DNA of 64,000 nt. It comes from an uncultured Murdochiella sp. (GTDB lineage: Bacteria; Bacillota; Clostridia; Tissierellales; Peptoniphilaceae). The position numbers and the translations under genes are program-made. The stretch is taken from positions 1-64,000 of the forward strand of contig NZ_CABTXF010000002.1 of NCBI RefSeq assembly GCF_902488755.1, read 5' to 3'. Shown one piece after another: positions 35,386 through 42,809 of this stretch. How positions within the stretch are numbered: position 1 is the stretch's first letter; every line of letters starts with the position of its first letter. The notes under the pieces were generated by a model, which was not told the origin of the DNA, did not search any database, and saw nothing but the letters and a program-made list of their open reading frames with translations.

Positions 35386-37467
35386 GTGAAGGCATCCATT
35401 ATTCATCGTCTTCCCGGAAGATCTCGTTTTCATCTTGCGGAAGGGTTGACTTACGAAGAGGCGAATGCAATTAAATACCTTACGGAAGGGGTGGCAGGTG
35501 TCAAGCGTTGTTCCATTTCCCCATTGACCGGCAATGCTGTTGTGGAATATGAAGAGCAGGCGCTAAAAAATATTGCCCGTTTTTTTCTCACACTGGATCG
35601 CGAAAGCTTACAGGATGTAACGATAGAAGATGTGTATTTTGAACCTGTCGCAGAGCGGGATTTTTTTCACCTGCTGCGCGATGCGGTACAGATGCGTCTT
35701 CTATACAAGTTTTTTGTCCCCATGCCCATTCGCATTGCGCTGACGTTATATCGTGCCAAAGCCTATCTGTATAACGGATGGCAATCTTTGCGCCAAGGTA
35801 AGTTGGATGTGGCTGTCTTGGATGCTTCCGCGATTGGCATTTCGTTGTTAACGAGAGATTTTAAGGCTGCCTCTTCTACGATGTTTCTTCTGCATCTCGG
35901 CGAGGAGTTGGAGGACTGGACGATTAAAAAAACCAGGGCGGACTTAACCCGCAGTTTGGCGGTGGGAGTAGACCGTGTTTACGTCTTGGAAGGCGAGGAG
36001 CTGGTAGCGAAACCCCTGAGTCATGTTCTTCCGGGAGATGTGGTAGATGTCGGGATGGGAAGTCGTATTCCGGTCGATGGCGTTGTCGTGGAAGGGCAAG
36101 GCATGGTCAATCAAGCTTCATTCACCGGCGAAAGCCTTCCCGTGGCGAAAGAAATCGGTTCCGGTGTTTTTGCCGGAACGGTGCTTGAAGAAGGAAGATT
36201 GCGCATTCAAACCTCAGCCATTTCAACAGAATCGCGGTTGCAGCAGATTATTGAGCGGATCGAAGAAAGCGAAAAAAACAAATCCAACAAACAAAAAGAA
36301 GCGGAAAAACTTGCCGATTCGCTGGTCAAGTACTCTTTTTTGGGCGCGTTGTTGACCTTTGCCTTAACGAGAAGCCTGTGGAGAGCTAAAGCGTTCTTTA
36401 TGGTGGATTATTCTTGTGCCTTACGTCTGACCATTCCGATTGCTGTTATGAAAGCGATGAGTCAAGCCGGCGAACAGGGAATATTAGTAAAAGGCGGAAA
36501 ATATCTGGAAAACTTGGCAAAGGCGGATACCATTGTTTTCGACAAGACCGGCACCTTAACCCAGGCTTTGCCCACGGTGGAGAAGGTTATTGTTTTCGGT
36601 CCTTACTCCGAGGACGAGAGTTTGCGCATTGCGGCATGTCTTGAAGAGCATTTTCCACATTCCATTGCGGCGGCAGTGGGTCAAGCGGCTAAGGATCGTG
36701 GCCTGCGTCATGAAGAAATGCATTCTGAGCCGGAGTATATCGTGGCGCACGGCATCGCCTCCACTATTAACGGGAAACGGGCGATTATCGGTTCGGAACA
36801 TTTTGTGCTGGAAGATGAAGCGGTTTCACTAAGTGAAGAAAACAAGGAGATGATCAATCGGTTGAAAGAGTCGTCTTCTTTGCTGTACTTAGCGGTAGAC
36901 GGCAAGTTGGTTTGCGTATTGTGTATTACCGATCCGATTCGACCGGATGCGGCTAAGACCATCCAGAAGCTTCGCACACTGGGGGTAAAGAATTTCTATA
37001 TGCTCACAGGGGACGCGGAAAACGCCGCGGCGCATATCGCCGAACAATTGCATTTGACCGGCTATCGCTCTCAAGTGTTGCCGGAAGAGAAAGCAGATTT
37101 TCTAAAGACGATTAAGGCGGAGGACTCTACCGTCATCATGGTAGGGGACGGGATTAACGATTCAGTTGCGCTTTCACAAGCGGATGTAGGAATTTCCATG
37201 CACAAAGGCGCAGATTTAGCAAGAGAGATTTCGGATATTGCTATTGGCAAAGATGATCTCTCGTCCTTGGCGGATCTGATCCTTCTGGCACGAGCGCTAC
37301 AGGAGCGAACACGTCAGGATTATCGTTTTATCCTTTCGTTTAACAGCCTATTAATTGGTTTGGGGCTTTTCGGCATCCTTTCCAATACGGGCTCTGCTTT
37401 TTTGCATAATGCTTCGACGGTGGGAACAGCTATGGCGAATATGAAGCGCTATCGCGTTCTTCCGTAA
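35386..37467 (+). CDS. P1B-type metal-transporting ATPase, atypical
   Basis: A 693-residue P-type ATPase. The N-terminal part is an HMA-like fold (GRSRFHLAEGL) without any CxxC metal site. The actuator has TGES in ASFTGESLPV. The phosphorylated Asp386 is in DKTGTLT. The hinge GDGINDS lies near 585. The transmembrane metal site is SCA (Ser343-Cys344-Ala345) instead of the canonical CPC or SPC, and the HP motif reads FPHS. GTG 35386 follows GGAG by four bases. The metal cannot be assigned; the odd motif speaks against ordinary Cu or Zn/Cd pumps. Confidence 0.85.
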   Translation: MKASIIHRLPGRSRFHLAEGLTYEEANAIKYLTEGVAGVKRCSISPLTGNAVVEYEEQALKNIARFFLTLDRESLQDVTIEDVYFEPVAERDFFHLLRDAVQMRLLYKFFVPMPIRIALTLYRAKAYLYNGWQSLRQGKLDVAVLDASAIGISLLTRDFKAASSTMFLLHLGEELEDWTIKKTRADLTRSLAVGVDRVYVLEGEELVAKPLSHVLPGDVVDVGMGSRIPVDGVVVEGQGMVNQASFTGESLPVAKEIGSGVFAGTVLEEGRLRIQTSAISTESRLQQIIERIEESEKNKSNKQKEAEKLADSLVKYSFLGALLTFALTRSLWRAKAFFMVDYSCALRLTIPIAVMKAMSQAGEQGILVKGGKYLENLAKADTIVFDKTGTLTQALPTVEKVIVFGPYSEDESLRIAACLEEHFPHSIAAAVGQAAKDRGLRHEEMHSEPEYIVAHGIASTINGKRAIIGSEHFVLEDEAVSLSEENKEMINRLKESSSLLYLAVDGKLVCVLCITDPIRPDAAKTIQKLRTLGVKNFYMLTGDAENAAAHIAEQLHLTGYRSQVLPEEKADFLKTIKAEDSTVIMVGDGINDSVALSQADVGISMHKGADLAREISDIAIGKDDLSSLADLILLARALQERTRQDYRFILSFNSLLIGLGLFGILSNTGSAFLHNASTVGTAMANMKRYRVLP

Positions 37468-37862
37468 TGCTTATCCTGCTCCGCTTCCTGACGAAACGCT
37501 CTGGGCGTTGTCCGGTAGTAGCGTCGAAAGGAAGCGGAGAAATAAGCAGGAGAAGAATAGCCGCATTCTAAGGCGATACGCTGTATACTCTCTTCCGTAG
37601 CGAGAAGGAGATGCTTGGCGTGCTCCATTCGTTTCCGATAGATATATTTTTTAATATTTTCTCCCATTACGCGCTTAAAACTGATGCTCAGATAAGCACG
37701 ACTGATAAAAACGTGCGATGAAATATCGGTCAATGTAAGTGGTTTGGTCAGGTTATGCAGTATGTATTCTACAGCAGCATGAACGGAACGAAGCGTTTGT
37801 GCCGAAATTTTTGACTCGTTCCCGATATAGCCTTCTATGGGCGTGTGATCCGATGAAAGCAT
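37449..37862 (-). CDS. AraC-family transcription regulator (HTH only)
   Basis: 137 residues, nearly all a double helix-turn-helix: LTDISSHVFISRAYLSISFKRVMG then IQRIALECGYSSPAYFSASFRR with the PRAF end. A very short N-terminal part (about 35 residues) leaves no room for a sensor domain. The ATG at 37862 follows SD AGGAGGGA on the minus strand. It converges with the ATPase gene with a 19-base overlap. Target unknown; the metal ATPase next door is a guess by position. Confidence 0.88.
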   Translation of the reverse strand: MLSSDHTPIEGYIGNESKISAQTLRSVHAAVEYILHNLTKPLTLTDISSHVFISRAYLSISFKRVMGENIKKYIYRKRMEHAKHLLLATEESIQRIALECGYSSPAYFSASFRRYYRTTPRAFRQEAEQDKHYGRTR

Positions 37863-37968
37863 AATCCCTCCTAAGTTAGTTAAAGCTAACATAGTTTACC
37901 ATAAATCATGAGATAGGGAATCGGATATAGAAGTTTTTTGCAGAGCGTAAATTTCCGTCAGGCGTCGT

Positions 37969-37997
37969 TTGACATCCCATGCCTCACTCTATATAAT
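37969..37997 (+). promoter_or_regulatory. Sigma-A promoter of rplM-rpsI
   Basis: TTGACA (37969-37974), 17-base spacer, TATAAT (37992-37997): a consensus promoter, as expected for ribosomal protein genes. Confidence 0.9.
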
Positions 37998-38004
37998 ATT
38001 TGGG

Positions 38005-38135
38005 TATCTGTTTGGGCATCTTCGTGCCCCGGATCTTCGGTAATTCCTTCGCAGCGTCGATGTGCGAAACAAAAATTGTCGAATCAACAAAACCCGCTTC
38101 TCTGATCGGCGGAGTCAAAATGGACAGAGCAGGAA
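38005..38135 (+). promoter_or_regulatory. Structured leader of rplM
   Basis: About 145 bases of leader with two hairpins: GGGCA/TGCCC (38014-38029) and TTCGCA/TGCGAA (38048-38068). Position fits an L13 leader, an autoregulatory r-protein RNA known in Firmicutes, but I cannot confirm the family by eye. Confidence 0.45.
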
Positions 38136-38150
38136 GAAAAGGAGCAGAAG

Positions 38151-38579
38151 ATGAAAACAACCTTAGCAAAACCGTTGGAGGTGGAGCGCAAGTGGTATGT
38201 CGTCGATGCGAAAGACCAGGTGGTCGGACGTCTCGCGGCGAATATCGCTGCTGTGCTTCGCGGAAAACACAAGCCGACGTTCACGCCGAACGTGGATACG
38301 GGCGACTATGTTATCGTCATTAACGCCGAAAAAGTGCGTCTGACGAATGACAAAGAACACAAAAAGATGTACAAGCATCACACCGGATTTGTCGGTGGAC
38401 GTCGTGACATCTCCTACATGGACATGCTGGAAAAACATCCTGAACGCATTTTGGAACGCGCCGTTCGCGGTATGCTTCCGCATAACACCTTAGGACGCCA
38501 GATGTACCGTAAGTTGAAGGTGGTCGTGGGACCGGAACATAAACATGCCGCCCAGATGCCGGAAGAGTTAACGTTTTAA
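38151..38579 (+). CDS. rplM: 50S ribosomal protein L13
   Basis: 142 residues, standard length. Typical segments are [15 protein letters not shown] near 16 and HTGFVGG near 76, and [18 protein letters not shown] near 105. SD AAGGAGCAG precedes ATG 38151. It binds 23S rRNA early in 50S assembly. It forms the conserved rplM-rpsI pair 13 bases apart, expressed from the consensus promoter upstream. Confidence 0.97.
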   Translation: MKTTLAKPLEVERKWYVVDAKDQVVGRLAANIAAVLRGKHKPTFTPNVDTGDYVIVINAEKVRLTNDKEHKKMYKHHTGFVGGRRDISYMDMLEKHPERILERAVRGMLPHNTLGRQMYRKLKVVVGPEHKHAAQMPEELTF

Positions 38580-38592
38580 GTAGGAGGATACG

Positions 38593-38982
38593 ATGGATCA
38601 GCAATATCGCGGAACAGGCCGTCGCAAATCGGCCGTAGCACGAGTTCGGCTCCTTCCGGGAAACGGACAGGTGCTTGTTAATGGCTATAGCCTCGAAGAA
38701 TACTTTGATTATCAAACCCTGCGTGACATCTGCACACAGCCGTTGGAGCTGGTTGGTCAGCGCGAGGGCTTTAACGTCGCTGTTACGGTAAAAGGCGGCG
38801 GTTTCACCGGTCAGGCAGGTGCCATTCGTTTGGGCGTTGCCCGTGCACTGCTTGACTTTGACCCCAATCTGCGTCCGAGCCTAAAGAAGGCAGGCTTCCT
38901 TACACGCGATGCGCGCAAGAAAGAACGCTACAAATACGGTCTCAAAAAAGCACGCAAGAGTCCGCAGTTCTCGAAGCGCTAA
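38593..38982 (+). CDS. rpsI: 30S ribosomal protein S9
   Basis: 129 residues. It opens [14 protein letters not shown] and ends in the basic tail [12 protein letters not shown] that reaches toward the P-site tRNA. SD TAGGAGG before ATG 38593. A terminator follows directly. Confidence 0.97.
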   Translation: MDQQYRGTGRRKSAVARVRLLPGNGQVLVNGYSLEEYFDYQTLRDICTQPLELVGQREGFNVAVTVKGGGFTGQAGAIRLGVARALLDFDPNLRPSLKKAGFLTRDARKKERYKYGLKKARKSPQFSKR

Positions 38983-39007
38983 CTATTACAATTTCTATTT
39001 TCCGAGA

Positions 39008-39038
39008 AAAGAGATTCCGTTTGGAGTCTCTTTTTTTG
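39008..39038 (+). terminator. Terminator of rplM-rpsI
   Basis: AGAGATTCC (39010-39018), GTTT loop, GGAGTCTCT (39023-39031), then a T run. Confidence 0.88.
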
Positions 39039-39105
39039 TACCGTGGTGAGCGAGCGCAGTCTTTGGTAGAATGAGAACGGAAGACAGAAGAAAAAAGGGG
39101 GAATC

Positions 39106-39945
39106 ATGCCGACAACCTATACACACTATGCCTTTGGGCAAGCTGTGCGCGACTTGCTTCCGCATGAATGGCAGTCTTGTGTGGATGCCCACCGTGACGT
39201 ATACAATTTTGGAGTGCATGGACCGGATTTGCTTTTTTATTATCATCCGTTGAAAGCAAATGAAATAAACCGACTGGGCGGGGCTATACATCGTCAACCG
39301 GGCAGCGTGTTCTTTTCCAAAGCCAAAAATATTTTACGGAGCACGCAGAACGAGGCAGAGAAACAAGCGCATTTCGCTTATATTTTGGGGTTTTATACGC
39401 ATTTTCTTTTGGATGCGACCTGTCATACTTTTGTGGAAGCCCATGTTCTGCGCGCAGGCGTCTCGCATAATAAAATCGAGGCGGAGTATGACGCGCATTT
39501 GCTGCGCAAGGAAGGCAAAGAGCCCACTATGGAAGACCGCTCGACGCTGCTTTGTGCAAACGCAGAGGCGGCGGAAAGCATAGCTCCTTTTTTCGGGTTA
39601 ACGAAGGATGTCATGCAGGAAGTGCTGACGGGGCAGGTAAAAACGCTGCATCTGCTTTATTCGCCATCCGGCATAAAACGCGGGCTGATACGAGGTCTGG
39701 TGTCTCTATTTCACATAAAAGGCAATTTTGGGGATTTGTTTTTGGATAAAGAAGAAGATCCGCGCTGTTCCGCTTCCAATATTCGTTTGGATGCGTTGCG
39801 TGAAGAGGCACTGGTTCGCGCAAAGATATTGTTGCCCGGCTTTCTTGCTTTTTTGCAGGACGAAGGCGAATTGGACGCTTTTTTTGCTCGGCATTTTGAA
39901 GAAGTACGAACGCCTTCCGGTGAACTGGATCTACACTACGCATAA
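39106..39945 (+). CDS. Zinc-dependent phospholipase C-like protein
   Basis: 279 residues with the His/Asp pattern of the Zn-dependent PLC fold (PF00882): THYAFG at the start, FGVHGPDLLFYYHP near 42-55, HFLLDATCHTF near 103-113 and EAHVL. No signal peptide is visible, so it looks cytoplasmic, unlike secreted clostridial alpha-toxin; this is the housekeeping-type relative of unknown substrate. SD AAAGGGGG before ATG 39106. It precedes an MFS carrier by 24 bases. Confidence 0.8.
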   Translation: MPTTYTHYAFGQAVRDLLPHEWQSCVDAHRDVYNFGVHGPDLLFYYHPLKANEINRLGGAIHRQPGSVFFSKAKNILRSTQNEAEKQAHFAYILGFYTHFLLDATCHTFVEAHVLRAGVSHNKIEAEYDAHLLRKEGKEPTMEDRSTLLCANAEAAESIAPFFGLTKDVMQEVLTGQVKTLHLLYSPSGIKRGLIRGLVSLFHIKGNFGDLFLDKEEDPRCSASNIRLDALREEALVRAKILLPGFLAFLQDEGELDAFFARHFEEVRTPSGELDLHYA

Positions 39946-39969
39946 TGAGTAAGGGGAGAGAGGAACACA

Positions 39970-41253
39970 ATGCTGAAAGGATTAAAGAAGAAATTTACAC
40001 CCGGTGAACTGTCTTGGGTACTCTATGATGTGGCAAATTCGGCATTTACTATGCTTGCTACCACACTGATTCCGATCTGGTTCAAGGTATTGGCGATTAC
40101 CGGACAACCCGGCGGATTGACCTCCGATGAAGCGACGGGGCATTGGGCGTTGAGTGTTTCCATCGTCACCGTCATTGTTGCGTTGCTTGGTCCAGTCTTT
40201 GGCAATATTGCTGACTATCGTCGCTATAAGAAACCTTTCTTTACCACCTCGTTAGCCATTGGCACCATCGGCTGTATGCTCTTCGGCGTAACGACAAGCT
40301 GGTTATTATTCTTGCTATTGTTTATTTTCGTGAAAATTGCGTATTCGGCATCGCTCACGTTCTATGATTCCATGCTGGTCGATGTAACGACACCGGAACG
40401 AATGGATGAGGTTTCTTCCCATGGATACGCATGGGGGTACATCGGTTCTTGTATTCCCTTCCTGATTGCCTTATTGGCGTATGTTGCCGATGAGATGCTG
40501 CACATTTTAGATCCTGGCATTGCCCGGCTCATCGGCTGTGTTGTGACTGCGATTTGGTGGTTTGCGGTCACTATTCCGCTGCTGAAGACCTATGAACAAA
40601 AGAATTACGTAAAAAAGGAAGCCCCTCCGCTGCTTTCGAGTTTCTCTGCCGTGGGAAAAACCCTGATCGACATTGTCCGTCACGAGCGAAAAGTCTTCCT
40701 GTTTTTATTAGCATTCTTTATGTATATTGACGGTGTGGGGACGATCATTAACAACGCCATCAATATTGGAACGGATTTGGGCTTGGATACCGTGGGGCAA
40801 GTGATTGTATTGCTGGGAACCCAAGTAGTAGCTTTTGCTTTTTCGCTATTCTTTGCTCGTCTGTCCAGAACCTATCGGACGGCAAATCTCATTATGGTTT
40901 GCATTGGCGGTTACCTTGCGGTTTCGCTTTATGCTCTTCGTCTGCAGGCGCTGTGGCAATTCGGCATTATGGCATTTGGCGTCGGCATGTTCCAGGGAGC
41001 GATTCAGGCACTGTCACGTTCGTATTACTCCAAAATCATTCCGCCGGAACATGCCGGTGAATACTTCGGCATTTATGATATTTTTGCCAAAGGCGCATCC
41101 TTTTTAGGATCGTTTGCCATTGCCATGGTGAAATATGCCGGAGGCACGATCAATATTGCTGTAGCGACGCTGGCGATTTTCTTTATCTTCGGGCTGGTGT
41201 TCATGTGGCTTGCGGACCGCGTACCCGATGAACGACGCAACCCAATAGAGTAG
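39970..41253 (+). CDS. MFS transporter, UMF1/Atg22-like
   Basis: 427 residues with 12 hydrophobic segments. The start LSWVLYDVANSAFTMLATTLIPIWF is diagnostic of the UMF1/Atg22 branch of MFS, related to a vacuolar amino acid exporter in yeast. The bacterial substrate is unknown. SD GGGGAGAGG. It likely shares a transcript with the PLC-like gene and converges, four bases apart, with the Tim44-like gene. Confidence 0.85.
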   Translation: MLKGLKKKFTPGELSWVLYDVANSAFTMLATTLIPIWFKVLAITGQPGGLTSDEATGHWALSVSIVTVIVALLGPVFGNIADYRRYKKPFFTTSLAIGTIGCMLFGVTTSWLLFLLLFIFVKIAYSASLTFYDSMLVDVTTPERMDEVSSHGYAWGYIGSCIPFLIALLAYVADEMLHILDPGIARLIGCVVTAIWWFAVTIPLLKTYEQKNYVKKEAPPLLSSFSAVGKTLIDIVRHERKVFLFLLAFFMYIDGVGTIINNAINIGTDLGLDTVGQVIVLLGTQVVAFAFSLFFARLSRTYRTANLIMVCIGGYLAVSLYALRLQALWQFGIMAFGVGMFQGAIQALSRSYYSKIIPPEHAGEYFGIYDIFAKGASFLGSFAIAMVKYAGGTINIAVATLAIFFIFGLVFMWLADRVPDERRNPIE

Positions 41254-41257
41254 AGGC

Positions 41258-42199
41258 TTAGGAACGACGCTGTTGCAGAGGTTGTAAGGCGGTGAGTACC
41301 CATTGATTCGCTCCTGTGGTCACTTCTGCGCCACAGTATTCGCAAATACCGTTTTGACTGATCGATAACGAAGCACCGCAATTCGGGCATTGCGTGACCT
41401 TGGTTTCCGTCGCTTTTTCGGTCTTTACTTCGAGATTGCGCATGAACTGCATACGATAGGTCATGGTGTAACGGCTTTCCTTATCGCCCTTGATGACTTC
41501 GCCGCTTTCATCTTCAATCACGTAATCGCGGTAGCGAGCTTCCAGAAGAATGCTCAGGTAGGAATTTTCCTGGTCTTCTTCATAGGCGTCAAAGTTGGTA
41601 TTGAGGATGGAAATATCTTCCACCACATTGGTTTGTCCTTTATCAATGTATACCTGTAATTGACGAGCGTGTTGATCATACAGACTGTTGGACTCAAATG
41701 CCCGAATGCCGCGCCAGTCTTTGGCTGTCCAGGCTTGCTGCAAAGCGATAAAGACATCGGAAGCGCGCAGCAGAAATTCCGGTTTGGAAAAGCTCGGATC
41801 ACGTTCTAAAAGGGCATCCAGATTGACATTCTCTTTTGGCTTTACCGATGCCGAAGAGGACGGACGTGATGTTGCAGAGGGGTTTCCGCCGTTTTTCTGT
41901 TTGGCACGCGAACGGATAAACCAGAAGGCAATTACGATGACCGCTGCCCACGGATTTCGAACAAGGAAATACAGAAAAAACGGATCAATGCTGTTTGCGG
42001 AACTGCTGCCGCTGTAATGATCGTTTCCGCCATAATCGTTTCCACCGAAATCATAATCATTACCGCCGTAATCGCCGCCCCAGTCATTTGTGCCCCAGTC
42101 TACGCCTCCGCCGACATCGGCATGACCGACAAGGGGTGCTACGACGACACAGAGCAGAACAAGCGCAATCAGTGCTCGAAATCGAAAACGTTTTTTCAT
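41258..42199 (-). CDS. Tim44-like domain membrane protein with zinc ribbon
   Basis: 313 residues in order: signal or anchor helix (about 9-27); a Gly/Asn/Asp/Tyr-rich stretch with repeated GGNDY; a second membrane helix (about 80-96); a Ser-rich linker; a Tim44-like domain (about 125-265); and a C-terminal zinc ribbon CPNC-x13-CEYC. The fold is used by inner-membrane proteins of unclear role in bacteria. SD AGGAGGG at the minus-strand start. An upstream minus promoter is seen. Confidence 0.8.
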   Translation of the reverse strand: MKKRFRFRALIALVLLCVVVAPLVGHADVGGGVDWGTNDWGGDYGGNDYDFGGNDYGGNDHYSGSSSANSIDPFFLYFLVRNPWAAVIVIAFWFIRSRAKQKNGGNPSATSRPSSSASVKPKENVNLDALLERDPSFSKPEFLLRASDVFIALQQAWTAKDWRGIRAFESNSLYDQHARQLQVYIDKGQTNVVEDISILNTNFDAYEEDQENSYLSILLEARYRDYVIEDESGEVIKGDKESRYTMTYRMQFMRNLEVKTEKATETKVTQCPNCGASLSISQNGICEYCGAEVTTGANQWVLTALQPLQQRRS

Positions 42200-42250
42200 A
42201 AGCCCTCCTCATGATGATGCGTGCAAATGCTATGTATGGAATCCACCTCA

Positions 42251-42280
42251 ATTATACGTTTTGTCTTAAGAAGTTGTCTA
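42251..42280 (-). promoter_or_regulatory. Sigma-A promoter of the Tim44-like gene
   Basis: On the minus strand TAGACA (42280-42275), 18-base spacer, TATAAT (42256-42251). Confidence 0.65.
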
Positions 42281-42331
42281 TAGCGCATAACTACCCTCTA
42301 TGGTAAGATAGCAGCAGATAGGAGAGAGAAT

Positions 42332-42688
42332 ATGGCAAGTTTATTCGGGATTATCGGAAAATATAAAGCGAACTTAACTATGCTTCCCATGATGATTTTG
42401 CTCTTCGTGGCGCTGACGCTTTTGCTCTATGTGGTATTTCATTCGTACAAAGGAATAAAATATCTCCCTGCTGCCGTAGGGATTATTTTAGGGGTGGTGT
42501 TCTTTTTTCGAGGCATTGCCTTAAAAGCGCAGATTGCCGGTTTAGAGAACATGTGGCGATGCGTTTATTTCTTTGTTGCCGGCTGTATTGCGCTGGCGAC
42601 GGCGTGGTTGGTTCGGCTGATCGAGACCTTTTCAGACGATCCTGCACCAAAGAAAGAACGTGCCAAAAAAGAGATGCGTAAAAAATAG
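42332..42688 (+). CDS. Small three-helix membrane protein
   Basis: 118 residues: hydrophobic spans near 17-36, 44-61 and 75-95, then a highly charged Lys/Glu tail (PKKERAKKEMRKK). SD GGAGAGA precedes ATG 42332. It is divergent from the Tim44-like gene and ends at its own terminator. No family recognised; a small membrane adaptor is possible but unproven. Confidence 0.65.
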   Translation: MASLFGIIGKYKANLTMLPMMILLFVALTLLLYVVFHSYKGIKYLPAAVGIILGVVFFFRGIALKAQIAGLENMWRCVYFFVAGCIALATAWLVRLIETFSDDPAPKKERAKKEMRKK

Positions 42689-42718
42689 AACGATTAGAAT
42701 TGTAATAAACGAAGAATG

Positions 42719-42766
42719 AAACAGCCGTTGCCGACAGGGGGATACCCTGAGACAACGGTTGTTTTA
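42719..42766 (+). terminator. Terminator before comEC
   Basis: AAACAGCCGTTG pairs with CAACGGTTGTTT around an inner CAGGG/CCCTG hairpin, then a T run. Confidence 0.8.
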
Positions 42767-42809
42767 TACTGCAAACAAGAGACGAATCGGTTTGCAGAAA
42801 GGAGAAAGA

